From assembly GCF_025380365.1 (NCBI RefSeq), contig NZ_JAOCQF010000001.1:310001-374000 (forward strand): 64,000 nucleotides of DNA. Direction: 5' to 3'. Of this stretch, positions 43,038-52,342 are shown piece by piece. Below the pieces are notes generated by a model. The model had not been told where the DNA came from and made no database searches. It worked only from the letters and a program-made list of their open reading frames with translations. Position 1 is the stretch's first letter. The number at the start of each line of letters is the position of its first letter. The DNA comes from Albidovulum sediminis. Lineage in GTDB: Bacteria; Pseudomonadota; Alphaproteobacteria; Rhodobacterales; Rhodobacteraceae. A program made the position numbers and the translations under genes.

Positions 43038-44045
43038 TCAGGCGAATTTCGCGCGGGTGCGGTTGGCGAATGCCACGAGCGACAACATGACCGGGACCTC
43101 GACCAGCACGCCAACGACCGTGGCCAGTGCCGCACCCGAGTTCAGGCCGAAGAGGCTGATCGCCACGGCCACCGCGAGCTCGAAGAAGTTCGACGTGCCG
43201 ATCAGCGCGCAGGGCGCCGCGATGCGGTGCGGCACCCGCAGCGCGTAGGCGGCGGCATAGGCCAGCGCGAAGATGCCGTAGGACTGGATCAGGATCGGCA
43301 CGGCGATCAGCGCGATGACCTGCGGCCGGTCGAGGATCACCTGCCCCTGGAGGCCGAAGAGAATGACGACTGTCGCGACAAGACCGACGACCGACCATGG
43401 CTTGACCCGGTCACGGAACGCCTCGATCCGGGCCGCGCTGCCAAGCCGCGTGCGCGTCCAGAGTCCCGCGGCGAGCGGTAGCGCCACGAAGAGCACCACA
43501 GAGAGAACCAATGTCTCCCAAGGTACGGTGATGTCGGTAACACCGAGCAGGAATGCCACGATGGGCGCGAAGGCGAACACCATGACGACGTCGTTCACGG
43601 AGACCTGCAGCAGCGTGTAGCTTTCGTCGCCGCGCGTGAGCTGCGACCAGACGAAGACCATCGCCGTGCAGGGCGCGGCGCCAAGCAGGATCAGGCCCGC
43701 GATGTATTGCTGCGCGTCCCCGGGCGCGATCAGGTCGGCGAAGACGACCTCGAAGAACAGGACCCCGAGCGCGGCCATCGTGAAGGGCTTGATCAGCCAG
43801 TTCACCGCGAGCGTGATGGCCAGCCCCCTGGGCTGCTTGAAGGCATTCCTGAGGCTGCCGGGATCGACACCGACCATCATCGGATAGACCATCGCCCAGA
43901 TCAGCACCGCGACGACGAGATTGACGCTGGCCACCTTGGCCGCCGCGATCGCCTCGACGAGCGATGGCGCGATGCTGCCGATCGCGATCCCGGCCACGAT
44001 GGCCAGGGCGATCCAGACGGAAAGATAGCGCTCGAACACGCTCAT
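43038..44045 (-). CDS. arsB: ACR3 family arsenite efflux transporter
   Basis: A 335-residue membrane protein with ten hydrophobic helices of the ACR3 (BASS-fold) arsenite permease. The conserved Cys is in [17 protein letters not shown] and the conserved [11 protein letters not shown] and [13 protein letters not shown] segments are present. It exports As(III) from the cytoplasm. The start at 44045 overlaps the stop of the ArsJ gene (ATGA). It is the last gene of the four-gene arsenic operon. The symbol follows common usage (arsB/acr3). Confidence 0.93.
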   Translation of the reverse strand: MSVFERYLSVWIALAIVAGIAIGSIAPSLVEAIAAAKVASVNLVVAVLIWAMVYPMMVGVDPGSLRNAFKQPRGLAITLAVNWLIKPFTMAALGVLFFEVVFADLIAPGDAQQYIAGLILLGAAPCTAMVFVWSQLTRGDESYTLLQVSVNDVVMVFAFAPIVAFLLGVTDITVPWETLVLSVVLFVALPLAAGLWTRTRLGSAARIEAFRDRVKPWSVVGLVATVVILFGLQGQVILDRPQVIALIAVPILIQSYGIFALAYAAAYALRVPHRIAAPCALIGTSNFFELAVAVAISLFGLNSGAALATVVGVLVEVPVMLSLVAFANRTRAKFA

Positions 44046-45325
44046 GCGGAGATCTCCTGTCGAGGTTCGGCGCCGAGTCGACCGGCGGCCAGCGCCGAGA
44101 GTGCGACCATCGCGGCTGCCGTGCCGAGCATAAGCGACAGCCCCCCGGCCTGGTAGGTCAGACCGGACAGAACGGTGCCCATGAGACGGCCGGCGGCATT
44201 CGCCATGTAGTAGAAGCCCACGTCCATCGTGACCCGTTCGGCCTTGGTGAAGGCGAGGATCAGATAGGAATGGAGCGACGAGTTCACCGCGAAGACCGCG
44301 CCGAAGACGAGAAGCCCGCCCACGAGCGTGACCGTCAGCCAGGTCTGCGGAACGGGTGACAGCAACGCTGCCACGGTCAGCACGGCCGGCACCAGGGCCA
44401 GCATCCAGGCCCAACCTCTGGCTGCCGCGATCAACTCCCCCTCGGGCCGGCTGGCCGCGCGGAGGAGGCGCGGCGCCGCGGCCTGGACCGCTCCGTAGAG
44501 GATGATCCAGAGCGCCATGAAGATTCCGATCATGAAGAAGGCGCCGCGGTTCCCCTCGGGCGATCCGTCGGACAGAACGGCATGGAAATAGACGGGCAGG
44601 CCAACCACGAACCAGACGTCGCGGGCGCCGAAAAGGAACACCCGGGCCGCGCTCAGCCAGTTCACGTTGGCGGACCGGGAGAAGACCTCGGAGAACCTCA
44701 CTCCCTTGCGCCCCTTCGGCAGCCCCGGCGGCATCGCGACCCGCACGGCCACGAGGATCACCGCCAGGACGGCGGCCATCGCCAGAGCCGCCCAGACGAA
44801 GCCCAGCGTTGCCAGAAGCGCCGCGCCGAGAAGGAAGCCCGCGCCCTTCACCGCGTTCTTCGAGCCGGTGAGGAGGGCCACCCAGCGGAAAAGAATGCCA
44901 CCCTCTGTCGGCGCCAGCAGCTTCACCGCGGATTTCGAGGACATCTTGGCAAGATCCTTGGCCACGCCGCTCGCGCCCTGCACGACCATCACATAGGCGA
45001 CCGAAAGCCCGATGGCCCATTCCGGATCGAGCTGCGCCAACGCGACCAGCGCCGCCACCTGAAGCCCGAGGCCCGCGACAAGCGTCGAGCTCAGCCCGAA
45101 GCGCGCCGCGATCCACCCGGCGGACAGATTGGTCACCATCCCGGCGATCTCGTATAGCACGAAGAGGTAGGCCAGCTGCACCGGCGAGAAGCCGAGCGTG
45201 TGGAAGTGCAGCAGCACCAGCATCCTGAGCGCGCCGTCCGTCAGCATGAACGCCCAGTAGGCGGCGGTGACCGCGACATAGGCCCCCAGGGCATCGGGCC
45301 GCGCGGGCGCAGGGCGGCCGGTCAA
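44042..45325 (-). CDS. arsJ: organoarsenical efflux MFS transporter ArsJ
   Basis: A 427-residue major-facilitator protein matching Ars[21 protein letters not shown], the central [17 protein letters not shown] loop, [18 protein letters not shown], and [20 protein letters not shown] near the C-terminus. ArsJ exports 1-arseno-3-phosphoglycerate, the unstable product of arsenate use by the partner GAPDH encoded next to it; the two together give arsenate resistance. ATGA overlaps connect it on both sides. Confidence 0.94.
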   Translation of the reverse strand: MTGRPAPARPDALGAYVAVTAAYWAFMLTDGALRMLVLLHFHTLGFSPVQLAYLFVLYEIAGMVTNLSAGWIAARFGLSSTLVAGLGLQVAALVALAQLDPEWAIGLSVAYVMVVQGASGVAKDLAKMSSKSAVKLLAPTEGGILFRWVALLTGSKNAVKGAGFLLGAALLATLGFVWAALAMAAVLAVILVAVRVAMPPGLPKGRKGVRFSEVFSRSANVNWLSAARVFLFGARDVWFVVGLPVYFHAVLSDGSPEGNRGAFFMIGIFMALWIILYGAVQAAAPRLLRAASRPEGELIAAARGWAWMLALVPAVLTVAALLSPVPQTWLTVTLVGGLLVFGAVFAVNSSLHSYLILAFTKAERVTMDVGFYYMANAAGRLMGTVLSGLTYQAGGLSLMLGTAAAMVALSALAAGRLGAEPRQEISA

Positions 45326-46320
45326 AGCGAGGCCCCGACCATCAGTGCGACGTCGACGAGGCGGTGCGCGTATCCCATCTCGTTGTCGTACCAGGCGTAG
45401 ACCTTCACCTGCGTGCCGTTCACGACCATGGTCGAGGGCGCGTCCACGATGCCGGACCGCGTGTCGTTGGTGTAGTCGGCCGAGACCAGCGGCCGCTCCT
45501 CGTAGCCGAGGATGCCTGCGAGCGGCCCCTCCGCCGCGGCCTTGAAGAGGGCGTTCACCTCCTCGGCGGTCGTCGACCGCTTCACCTCGAACACGCAGTC
45601 GGTGATCGAGGCGTTCAGCAGCGGCACGCGCACGGCATGGCCGTTCAGTCGTCCCTTCAGTTCGGGATAGATCAGCGTGATCGCCGTGGCCGAGCCGGTG
45701 GTGGTCGGGATCAGCGAATTCAGCGCCGAGCGCGCGCGGCGCAGGTCCTTCGCGGGCCGGTCGACGATGGTCTGGGTGTTCGTGACGTCATGAATCGTGG
45801 TGATCGAGCCGTGCCGGATGCCGATCGCCTCGTGGATCACCTTCACCACGGGCGCCAGGCAGTTCGTCGTGCAGCTTGCGGCGGTGACGATCCGGTGCGC
45901 CGCGGCATCGTAGGTGTCGTGGTTGACCCCGTAGACGATATTGGCCGTGCCTGCGTCCTTGACCGGCGCCGAAACGACGACCTTCTTCACGCCCGCCTCG
46001 AAATACGGCGCCAACTTCGTCACGGTCTTGAAGGCGCCGGTGCAGTCGATGACCACGTCGACACCCCGGAGCGGCAGGGCCGAAAGGTCCCGCGTGCCGA
46101 TGAACGGCAGCCGCGTGCCGTCGATGGTCACGCTGTCCGCATCGTGGGAAAGACGCGCATTCCAGCGACCATGCACCGTGTCGAACTCAAGCAGGTGTGC
46201 ATGCATCGCGGGATTGCCCACGGCGTCGTTGATCCAGGCGATCCTGGCCCCGCGCGCGAGAAGGGGCTTGAGGGCAAGCTTGCCGATGCGGCCAAGGCCG
46301 TTCAGGGCATAGGTCGTCAT
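45322..46320 (-). CDS. ArsJ-associated glyceraldehyde-3-phosphate dehydrogenase
   Basis: A 332-residue GAPDH with the Rossmann start [18 protein letters not shown], the catalytic SCTTNC motif, [14 protein letters not shown], and the late [14 protein letters not shown]. The organisation with ArsJ identifies it as the dedicated enzyme that makes 1-arseno-3-phosphoglycerate from glyceraldehyde-3-phosphate and arsenate, rather than the housekeeping glycolytic enzyme. The start at 46320 overlaps the ArsR-ArsC stop (ATGA). Confidence 0.93.
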   Translation of the reverse strand: MTTYALNGLGRIGKLALKPLLARGARIAWINDAVGNPAMHAHLLEFDTVHGRWNARLSHDADSVTIDGTRLPFIGTRDLSALPLRGVDVVIDCTGAFKTVTKLAPYFEAGVKKVVVSAPVKDAGTANIVYGVNHDTYDAAAHRIVTAASCTTNCLAPVVKVIHEAIGIRHGSITTIHDVTNTQTIVDRPAKDLRRARSALNSLIPTTTGSATAITLIYPELKGRLNGHAVRVPLLNASITDCVFEVKRSTTAEEVNALFKAAAEGPLAGILGYEERPLVSADYTNDTRSGIVDAPSTMVVNGTQVKVYAWYDNEMGYAHRLVDVALMVGASL

Positions 46321-47162
46321 GACAGCTCCGCACAGGATTTGCCGCCGATCTCGTCGATCCTGGCCTGCAGGGCCAGACGGCTCAGGGACTCGATGTTGAG
46401 CGCGGTGAAGAGGTCGATCCGCTGCTTCAGCGCCCCATAGGCCTGCTGGAACGCGAGCGCCTTCTGGGCATCGTTCCCCTCGGCCTTGACCGGATCCGGC
46501 ATGCCCCAGTGCCCGGTGACCGGCTGACCTTCCCAGGCCGGGCATTCTTCATTGGCCGCCTGGTTGCAGACGGTGAAGACGAAATGGAAATGCGGAGCGT
46601 CCGGGCCGGAAACCTCCGAGACGTCCTTCGACCTGAGCACCGATATGTCGTGCCCCTTGTCCCTGAGGACCTGGACGGCAAAGGGATTGAGTGTCGATCC
46701 GGGACGCGTCCCGGCGGAGTAGGCGTTGAACCTGTCGCCCGCGGTCTCGCGCAGGATGGACTCGGCGAAGATGGATCGCGCCGAGTTGCCGGTGCAGATG
46801 AACAGCACGTTGAACTTGGCGCGCGGCATGGCATCGGACCCCATGGCAAAGGGCATTGAAACGGGTGAGCAGAATTCCGGGCGACCGCGGCAGCAGTCGA
46901 GGAGCAGGTAGTCGAAGGTCCGTCGCACCTCGGACATGTCGATCGAGTAGCGAAGCGAGGTTGCGACCCGATCCTGGGTCACCAGCCCGGCTTGCATCAG
47001 CGCGGACAGATAGGCCGACAGCGTGGAGGCCTTGAGACCCAACGCCTCTGCCAGTTCCCCGGCCGGCACGCGGTCCGGATAGCGGCGCATGAGCAGACGG
47101 AAGATGGCCAGCCGCTGAGGGTGACCGAGAATGGACAGGCGTGAAGGAATCAGTGTTTCCAT
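46317..47162 (-). CDS. ArsR repressor fused to arsenate reductase ArsC
   Basis: A 281-residue fusion. Residues 1-95 are an ArsR winged helix ([35 protein letters not shown]) with arsenite-binding cysteines in [10 protein letters not shown] (C90, C91, C98). Residues about 115-281 are a low-molecular-weight-phosphatase-type arsenate reductase with the P-loop CTGNSARS (C123) and a redox cysteine pair in [15 protein letters not shown]. It senses As(III) and reduces As(V) in one polypeptide. No Shine-Dalgarno is visible before the ATG at 47162, so translation may be leaderless. It is the first gene of the operon and presumably auto-represses it. Confidence 0.92.
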   Translation of the reverse strand: METLIPSRLSILGHPQRLAIFRLLMRRYPDRVPAGELAEALGLKASTLSAYLSALMQAGLVTQDRVATSLRYSIDMSEVRRTFDYLLLDCCRGRPEFCSPVSMPFAMGSDAMPRAKFNVLFICTGNSARSIFAESILRETAGDRFNAYSAGTRPGSTLNPFAVQVLRDKGHDISVLRSKDVSEVSGPDAPHFHFVFTVCNQAANEECPAWEGQPVTGHWGMPDPVKAEGNDAQKALAFQQAYGALKQRIDLFTALNIESLSRLALQARIDEIGGKSCAELS

Positions 47163-47443
47163 ATTTCATGGATAACAGAAATAAAGAGGCGGGCAATTCC
47201 AAACCCGTGCCGTCACGAAATCTTCACATGCAGACCCGCCCGTGATCCCGCATCACGGCGCAGCCGCTCGTGAAACCAAGGGACCGCGGCCCGGACCGGA
47301 TGAATATCGACGAGACCATCCCCTCTCATCCTGCAAGAGCCGCCGAATTCGTCCCAATGCGGCGCGCCGATAACCGTCACGGTGAAGGTGGCGTATGTCC
47401 GGACGCCGCGCGGCACCTGCGCCCGCTTCAAACCGGTTTCCAC

Positions 47444-47501
47444 TGACACGGCCCTGACGGGGCTATTTGATCCTCGCCGGGAGTGATGCAACCGCACTAG
47501 G
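47444..47501. repeat. 58-bp direct repeat, left copy
   Basis: This segment, containing GGGGCTATTTGATCCTCGCC and GGGAGTGATGC, recurs in the same orientation at 55948-56005 with three mismatches (of 58). The two copies bracket an 8.5-kb accessory segment with IS debris. It could be an attachment-site or recombination remnant, or a short dispersed repeat; no coding role is evident. Confidence 0.75.
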
Positions 47502-48047
47502 TGTTTGATCCCGCGGTTTGATGGTGCGATCCTGGCGGTTGGTCACTGGGGCTGGGGCACGAAAACATCGACACGACCCTCAGGGCCCATTGCCCGGTTT
47601 CGTCCGCGCGGCGCGCAGAGTTGATCCGGGGAATGCGCTAACAGGCATCGTGCGAATGGGCGGGAGGCCGACTTTTGCCGTAGGTGCAATGGCACCACAG
47701 ACCGAGCGCAAGAGCGGACATCGGGAGACGGAAACGGCCTGAATGGGCTGGCTCCTGCCCGCGGGCGGAGAGCTGACTTTCGCCGTAAGTCCGAAACCGC
47801 GGATCGTGCCCGAAAAAGCATCCACTCATCGCGGGCAGATCAAGTTTCGGCGGGGTGGGGAGGAGTTTGGCGGCACGGGCATTCACCCGGGTGGCGGGCG
47901 CCTAATACCACGGGAGCGCCCCTCGATGTCAGTGCATCGCCAGATTGCAAAGCGATCTTGCAGAGAATAGATGTCCGGGCGCCCTTGCGCTTGGGCGGCG
48001 CATGTCCGGAATGAAGTTCCTCATCCACGCTGCTGGAGAATGAAAAG
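47502..48047. other. intergenic region with degenerate repeats, no gene recognised
   Basis: Between the repeat and the Lrp gene there is no convincing coding frame. A motif GACTTTTGCCGTAGGT near 47670 recurs in degenerate form as GACTTTCGCCGTAAGT near 47776, each preceded by similar sequence. This looks like decayed repeated DNA. The stretch 47163-47443 to the left holds only the presumed ars promoter and an unconvincing minus-strand frame. Confidence 0.45.
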
Positions 48048-48530
48048 ATGAACCTGGACGCCGCTGACATTCGTATCCTTTGCGCGTTGCAGCAACATGG
48101 GCAGCTTAGCAAGTCCAAACTGGCGGAACTCGTCGGGCTTTCCCCTACACCTTGCTGGGCGCGCTTCGCGCGACTGAAGAAGGCAGGGCTGATCTGCGGC
48201 TACCATGCTGACCTTGCTCTGGGCAGGATCGTCGATGTTTCCAAGGTCGTGGTTACGGTTTCGTTGAAAAGTCACCGCAAATTGGATTTCGACCGCTTCG
48301 AGGCGCACGTCCGCAGCCTTTACGAGGTTACAGACTGCGTCGCCACCGGCGGGGGGATGGATTACGTCATGACGGTCGTCACCACCAGTCTTTCGGCCTT
48401 TCAAACCCTGATGGAGGAAATGCTGTTAGCGGAGCTCGGGGTCGACCGCTACATGACGTACATCGTGACACGGGAGGTCAAATCGGTTCAGCCTGACCTC
48501 GCACGGCTGAGCGCTGCATCGGCGAAATGA
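48048..48530 (+). CDS. Lrp/AsnC family transcriptional regulator
   Basis: A 160-residue regulator. The N-terminal HTH (residues 1-55) has LDAADIRILCALQQHGQLSK and LVGLSPTPCWARFARLKKAGLI. The C-terminal RAM/AsnC ligand domain (about 65-145) has VTDCVATGGGMDYVMTVVT. GGAGA lies eight bases before the ATG. It is upstream of and co-oriented with the DmdA-like gene, so it probably controls that small cluster in response to an amino acid or related metabolite. Confidence 0.88.
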   Translation: MNLDAADIRILCALQQHGQLSKSKLAELVGLSPTPCWARFARLKKAGLICGYHADLALGRIVDVSKVVVTVSLKSHRKLDFDRFEAHVRSLYEVTDCVATGGGMDYVMTVVTTSLSAFQTLMEEMLLAELGVDRYMTYIVTREVKSVQPDLARLSAASAK

Positions 48531-48713
48531 CCCGATAAAGCTGCTGCCCACAGCACGAAGTCTAAACGGCCCGGTTGGCGCCCGAAATTGGTCCGTTCGG
48601 TCTGTCGTGCATGCGTTTTCGGTCCGATTCTGGACGCCGATTGTCGCTAGAACCACGCCCAGTTCCACAAGGTGTAGCGGTCCGTGAAAGACCAGCAGGA
48701 AAGGGCAATCAGA

Positions 48714-49856
48714 ATGGCACAATCAGATGATTTCGGTTTCGGCACCCAGATCCGCAAGTCCCCGTATTTCGATGCCACGGTTCGCTGGGGCGCCAAGGGC
48801 TTCTCGGTCTACAACCACATGTATATCCCGCGCGACTTCGGCGACCCGGAGCAGAACTTCTGGAACCTGATAAACGACGCCATCCTCTGCGACGTGGCGG
48901 TCGAGCGTCAGGTCGAGATCACCGGCCCGGATGCGGCGAAGTTCGTGCAGATGCTGACGCCGCGCGACCTGTCGAAAATGGCGGTCGGGCAGTGTAAATA
49001 TGTGCTCATCACCAATGCCGAAGGCGGGATCCTGAACGACCCGATCCTGCTGCGTCTGGCCGAAAACCACTTCTGGATCTCGCTCGCCGACAGCGACATC
49101 CTGCTCTGGGCGCAGGGCTTGGCCGTGCATTCGGGGCTGGATGTGACGATCCGCGAACCCGATGTGTCGCCCTTGCAGCTTCAGGGCCCGAAGTCGGGCG
49201 AGGTGATGAAGGCGCTCTTTGGCGACAGCATCATGGATCTGAAATATTACTGGCTGCGCGCGGTTGAACTGGACGGCATCCCGCTGATTGTGTCGCGCAC
49301 CGGCTGGTCGAGCGAACTGGGTTACGAACTTTACCTGCAGGATGGGTCGCGCGGCGACGAGCTCTGGGAAAAGATCATGGCGGCGGGCAAGCCCTTTGGC
49401 CTGAAGCCCGGCCACACCTCCTCGATCCGTCGGATTGAAGGCGGCATGCTGTCCTATCACGCCGATGCAGACATCAACACCAACCCCTACGAGCTTGGGC
49501 TGGGCCGCCTCGTGAACCTCGACATCGAGGCCGATTTCATCGGAAAGACCGCGCTGCGCCGGATCAAGGAAGCGGGCGTGCGCCGCAAGCAGGTCGGTCT
49601 GTTGATCGAGGGCGCCCCGCTGAAAGGGCCGAACACGACGTTCTGGACCATCAACAAGAACGGCGCCGCCATCGGCCAGGTCACGTCGGCTGTCTATTCG
49701 CCCCGACTGGAGCAGAACATCGCACTGGCGATGGTCTCGGCAGATGCCGCCAAGATTGGCGCCGAGGTCGAGGTCGTCACCGCATCCGGGCCGGCCCGCG
49801 CGACGATCGTCGAGCGCCCGTTCTACGATCCGCAGAAGAAACTTGCCGCTGCCTGA
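48714..49856 (+). CDS. aminomethyltransferase family protein, DmdA-like
   Basis: A 380-residue GcvT-fold protein. It matches the pattern of DMSP demethylase DmdA more than glycine-cleavage T protein: GFSVYNHMYIPRDF, CDVAVERQVEITGPDAAKF, TPRDLSKMAVGQCKYV, GGILNDPILLRLAENHFWIS, EPDVSPLQLQGPKSG, then RIEGGMLSYHADADINTNPYE. Such enzymes transfer a methyl group to tetrahydrofolate. The N-terminal region differs from canonical marine DmdA (48 residues before the first conserved block), so DMSP is only one candidate, with other methylated sulfur or nitrogen compounds also possible. The start at 48714 follows GGAAAGGG. Next comes an OsmC gene and a crotonase. Confidence 0.82.
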   Translation: MAQSDDFGFGTQIRKSPYFDATVRWGAKGFSVYNHMYIPRDFGDPEQNFWNLINDAILCDVAVERQVEITGPDAAKFVQMLTPRDLSKMAVGQCKYVLITNAEGGILNDPILLRLAENHFWISLADSDILLWAQGLAVHSGLDVTIREPDVSPLQLQGPKSGEVMKALFGDSIMDLKYYWLRAVELDGIPLIVSRTGWSSELGYELYLQDGSRGDELWEKIMAAGKPFGLKPGHTSSIRRIEGGMLSYHADADINTNPYELGLGRLVNLDIEADFIGKTALRRIKEAGVRRKQVGLLIEGAPLKGPNTTFWTINKNGAAIGQVTSAVYSPRLEQNIALAMVSADAAKIGAEVEVVTASGPARATIVERPFYDPQKKLAAA

Positions 49857-49886
49857 TCGCCAACAGACAGACAGGAAACCGTAGCC

Positions 49887-50336
49887 ATGTCCGACCTTTC
49901 GATCGAACTGCACTGGCACCGCACCGAGTCCGGTTTTGTACCCGGAAAATACTCTGCCGAGCATGTCGTGCGCTACAATAATAGCTATGAAGTGCGCGCG
50001 GATGCTGCCCCGGACTGGGGCGGCAAAGCGGAAAATACCAACCCAGAACAGGCCCTCGCATCGGCGCTGTCCAGTTGCCACATGATGACCTTCCTGGCGC
50101 TGGCGGCGAAAGCGAATTGGCCGGTAGCCAGCTACCACGACCATGCGGTCGCTCATCTTGGCAAAAACCCGAAGGGTCAGATGTCGGTCACGCGCATCGA
50201 CCTGCACCCGGTGGTGCGCTTCGACACAGGCTTCTCGGTCGACGACAAGATCCTGGCGGACATGCAGGACCGCGCGCATCGCTACTGCTTCATCGCAAAC
50301 ACGCTCGCCGACAGCGTCGAGATCAATGTCTTATAG
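49887..50336 (+). CDS. OsmC family protein
   Basis: A 149-residue OsmC/Ohr-type peroxidase-fold protein. Two redox cysteines are visible: ALSSCHMMTFLA (about residue 64) and HRYCFIANTLADSV (about 135). They reduce organic hydroperoxides in this family. The gene is 30 bp after the DmdA-like gene and 21 bp before the crotonase on the same strand, so it is part of that operon; its role there is unclear. Confidence 0.88.
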   Translation: MSDLSIELHWHRTESGFVPGKYSAEHVVRYNNSYEVRADAAPDWGGKAENTNPEQALASALSSCHMMTFLALAAKANWPVASYHDHAVAHLGKNPKGQMSVTRIDLHPVVRFDTGFSVDDKILADMQDRAHRYCFIANTLADSVEINVL

Positions 50337-50357
50337 GCCCCGGCCGGGAGAAGCCCT

Positions 50358-51155
50358 GTGCAAGATAACTTCCTGCTGCGCGACTTGGATGGCGACGGCG
50401 TCCTGCGCCTGACCCTGAATGACGTAAAGCGACGCAATGCGCTGTCCGAAGCGATGCTGGGGGAACTGCGAGCGGTCTTTGCCGAGGCCGGGGACAACCC
50501 AGCGGTTCGGGTCATCATCCTGGCCGCCAACGGGCCGGCATTCTGCGCGGGTCACGACCTGAAGGAAATGACCGCTGGCCGGTCGGCACCAGACCGCGGA
50601 AGGGCCTATTTCACCAAGGTGATGGCAATGTGCTCGGGTGTCATGCAGGCGGTCGTGAATTGCCCGAAACCCGTCATTGCCGAGGTGACGGGCATTGCGA
50701 CGGCCGCGGGGTGTCAGCTGGTCGCAAGCTGCGATCTGGCCGTCGCCGCCGAGACCGCGCAGTTCAGCACGCCGGGGGTGCATATCGGCCTCTTCTGCTC
50801 CACGCCGATGGTGGCGCTGTCGCGCAACGTCGGCAACAAGCACGCGATGGAGATGCTTCTGACCGGGGAAATGATACCGGCGGCCCGTGCGGCCGAGATC
50901 GGGCTGGTCAACCGGGTGGTCACCACCGACGCGTTGCGGGAGGCGACCCACGAGGTGGCGCGCAAGATCGCGTCCAAGTCCAGCATGACGCTCGCCACCG
51001 GCAAACGCGCCTTCTACGCACAGCGCGAAATGCCGCTGTCGGAGGCCTACGACTACGCCTCCAGCGTCATGGTCGAGAACATGCTGGCCCGCGACGCCGA
51101 GGAAGGCATCGGCGCCTTCATCGAAAAACGCGCGCCCCAGTGGCAGGAACAGTGA
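50358..51155 (+). CDS. enoyl-CoA hydratase/isomerase family protein
   Basis: A 265-residue crotonase: RVIILAANGPAFCAGHDLKEM (oxyanion loop 1) and VAEVTGIATAAGCQLVASCDLAV (loop 2, with AAGC in place of GGG), followed by GLFCSTPMVALSRNVG. The CAGHDL and AAGCQL signatures resemble the ECHDC3-type subgroup. The start is a GTG at 50358 with GGGAG eight bases upstream. It ends the Lrp/DmdA-like/OsmC cluster; IS debris begins about 130 bp downstream. A role analogous to DmdD-type hydratases is conceivable but not shown by sequence. Confidence 0.86.
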   Translation: MQDNFLLRDLDGDGVLRLTLNDVKRRNALSEAMLGELRAVFAEAGDNPAVRVIILAANGPAFCAGHDLKEMTAGRSAPDRGRAYFTKVMAMCSGVMQAVVNCPKPVIAEVTGIATAAGCQLVASCDLAVAAETAQFSTPGVHIGLFCSTPMVALSRNVGNKHAMEMLLTGEMIPAARAAEIGLVNRVVTTDALREATHEVARKIASKSSMTLATGKRAFYAQREMPLSEAYDYASSVMVENMLARDAEEGIGAFIEKRAPQWQEQ

Positions 51156-51288
51156 GGTCAGGCCCCACAGCGCGATCGGATACAACGTCCCGATCGCCCT
51201 GCATTATCCCGATGGCGCAGCCAGCCCGTCATCGTGAAAGAGCCGGGAAATTCCAGCTTCCGGCGATCCAAGGTTGGGGCTCAGAGCA

Positions 51289-51328
51289 GAAGCGGCAAAA
51301 CTCTGGCCAGCAGTGGTCCAAGGTTGGG
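51289..51328 (+). repeat. 40-bp IS-end sequence, left copy
   Basis: This 40-bp stretch (GAAGCGGCAAAACTCTGGCC, then AGCAGTGGTCCAAGGTTGGG) recurs inverted at 54906-54945 with one mismatch. At the right copy it directly follows the stop of an IS3-type transposase fragment, so it is the terminal region of that IS. Here only the end survives. Confidence 0.7.
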
Positions 51329-51394
51329 GGGGGCGGATCAAATCAGCTTCCGGCTGCGGTCGCGGCTGGACAAAAGACCAGTGGCAGGTCACCG

Positions 51395-51610
51395 GGAAAA
51401 CCGAACGACAATGTCTACATCGAAGCATTCAACAGCCGGGTCAGGCAGGAATGCCTCAACGCCTCATGGTTCCTGTCGATGGTCGACGCGCGTCAGAGGA
51501 TCAACGAATGGAGGGCCGATTACAACGAATGCAGGCCGCATTCGGCGCTCGGAAACTTGACGCCGAACGCCTTTGCTGCCCAACTGAAACCAACCCGAAA
51601 GGTTGCATGA
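51395..51610 (+). pseudogene. IS3-family transposase C-terminal fragment
   Basis: The last 71 codons of an integrase-core (rve) transposase: GKPNDNVYIEAFNSRVRQEC, WFLSMVDARQRINEWRADYN, ECRPHSALGNLTPNAFA, then a stop. The DDE domain upstream is missing and the frame before codon 1 is unrelated. It belongs to a different IS3 subgroup from the fragment at 54948-55067. Confidence 0.85.
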
Positions 51611-51651
51611 CGTCCGGACCTGAGACAGGGTGAGGTCCCAAAGTAAAAACT

Positions 51652-51684
51652 CATTTAAAGTAATTAAAAACAATTACTTAAATG
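51652..51684. other. AT-rich hairpin in GC-rich surroundings
   Basis: An inverted repeat CATTTAAAGTAATT / AATTACTTAAATG (one bulged base) with loop AAAAAC. The stretch is about 85 percent A+T in a chromosome that is otherwise two-thirds G+C. It lies just after the IS3 fragment. It may be foreign DNA, a terminator or an origin-like element. Confidence 0.6.
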
Positions 51685-51800
51685 GTAGAGAAGTTTGGAT
51701 ATCAGACCCATCCGCTCCCTTGGCCGACTTCGAACGCGCCTGGACGGCCTTTGAACGGGCGTGCACCCGACCAGGTCCTCCCCGCCGCAGCCCCCCCGTG

Positions 51801-52178
51801 TCAGGCCAGCGCCCTGAAGGCCAACACCCGCAAGAGCGCTCCGACCAGCGCGTTCGACAGGTCGGGGCCATGGGCGTGGCCGATGAATTCCGCATCGTCG
51901 CTGGTGTCTGTCGGGCGCAGGCTGCATTGCCAATGGCCGTCGGGTTCCATCGCCTTGCCCCGCAGCCGGATGGTCCAACCCGGCGTCACCCGGTCGATCA
52001 GGTGCAGCACATAGTCGGTCGACGCCAGGTCGTCGGCCCGGACAGCCACACCTTCCCTGCCTTCGGGCAGGAACCGGTTGACGGCATCGGCCACCTCATG
52101 GGCCAGCGGGCCAGTCAGCGTCAGTCTTTGTTCGACTTTTTCGGCCAGATCCTCGCAGACCTGCGATAACGATGTCAT
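51801..52178 (-). CDS. conserved-looking hypothetical protein
   Basis: A 125-residue cytoplasmic protein, not recognised. It begins MTSLSQVCEDLAEKVEQRLT, is rich in acidic and hydrophobic alternation (VRADDLASTDYVLHLIDRVT), contains GWTIRLRGKAMEPDGHWQCSLR, and ends in a hydrophobic helix LSNALVGALLRVLAFRAL. There is no signal peptide or membrane helix of full length. Codon use fits its neighbours. It is divergent from the PEP-synthase-like gene with 164 bp between them, within the segment bracketed by inverted IS ends. Confidence 0.6.
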   Translation of the reverse strand: MTSLSQVCEDLAEKVEQRLTLTGPLAHEVADAVNRFLPEGREGVAVRADDLASTDYVLHLIDRVTPGWTIRLRGKAMEPDGHWQCSLRPTDTSDDAEFIGHAHGPDLSNALVGALLRVLAFRALA

Positions 52179-52342
52179 GCCCTATCCTCCGGTCTGTGGG
52201 CGCGCCGGATGCGGGCGCGGCCAATGTAGTGCGATCAACCTAAGGCGCGGGTTCTAGCCCGGCTTTGATACAGATCATCGCCCTGAACGCGGCCTTGGCA
52301 CAAGTTTGTCTTAGTCCGGCTTGGCAAGAAGGGCCCGCTACG

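Noticed and set aside
43038-45116. A 692-codon reading that fuses upstream sequence to ACR3
   Set aside because: The upstream part is an out-of-frame reading of arsJ; the ACR3 start overlaps the arsJ stop by ATGA.
47213-47497. A 94-codon minus-strand frame including the 58-bp repeat
   Set aside because: No recognisable family or ribosome site. The similar peptide at 55852-56046 comes only from the shared 58-bp repeat.
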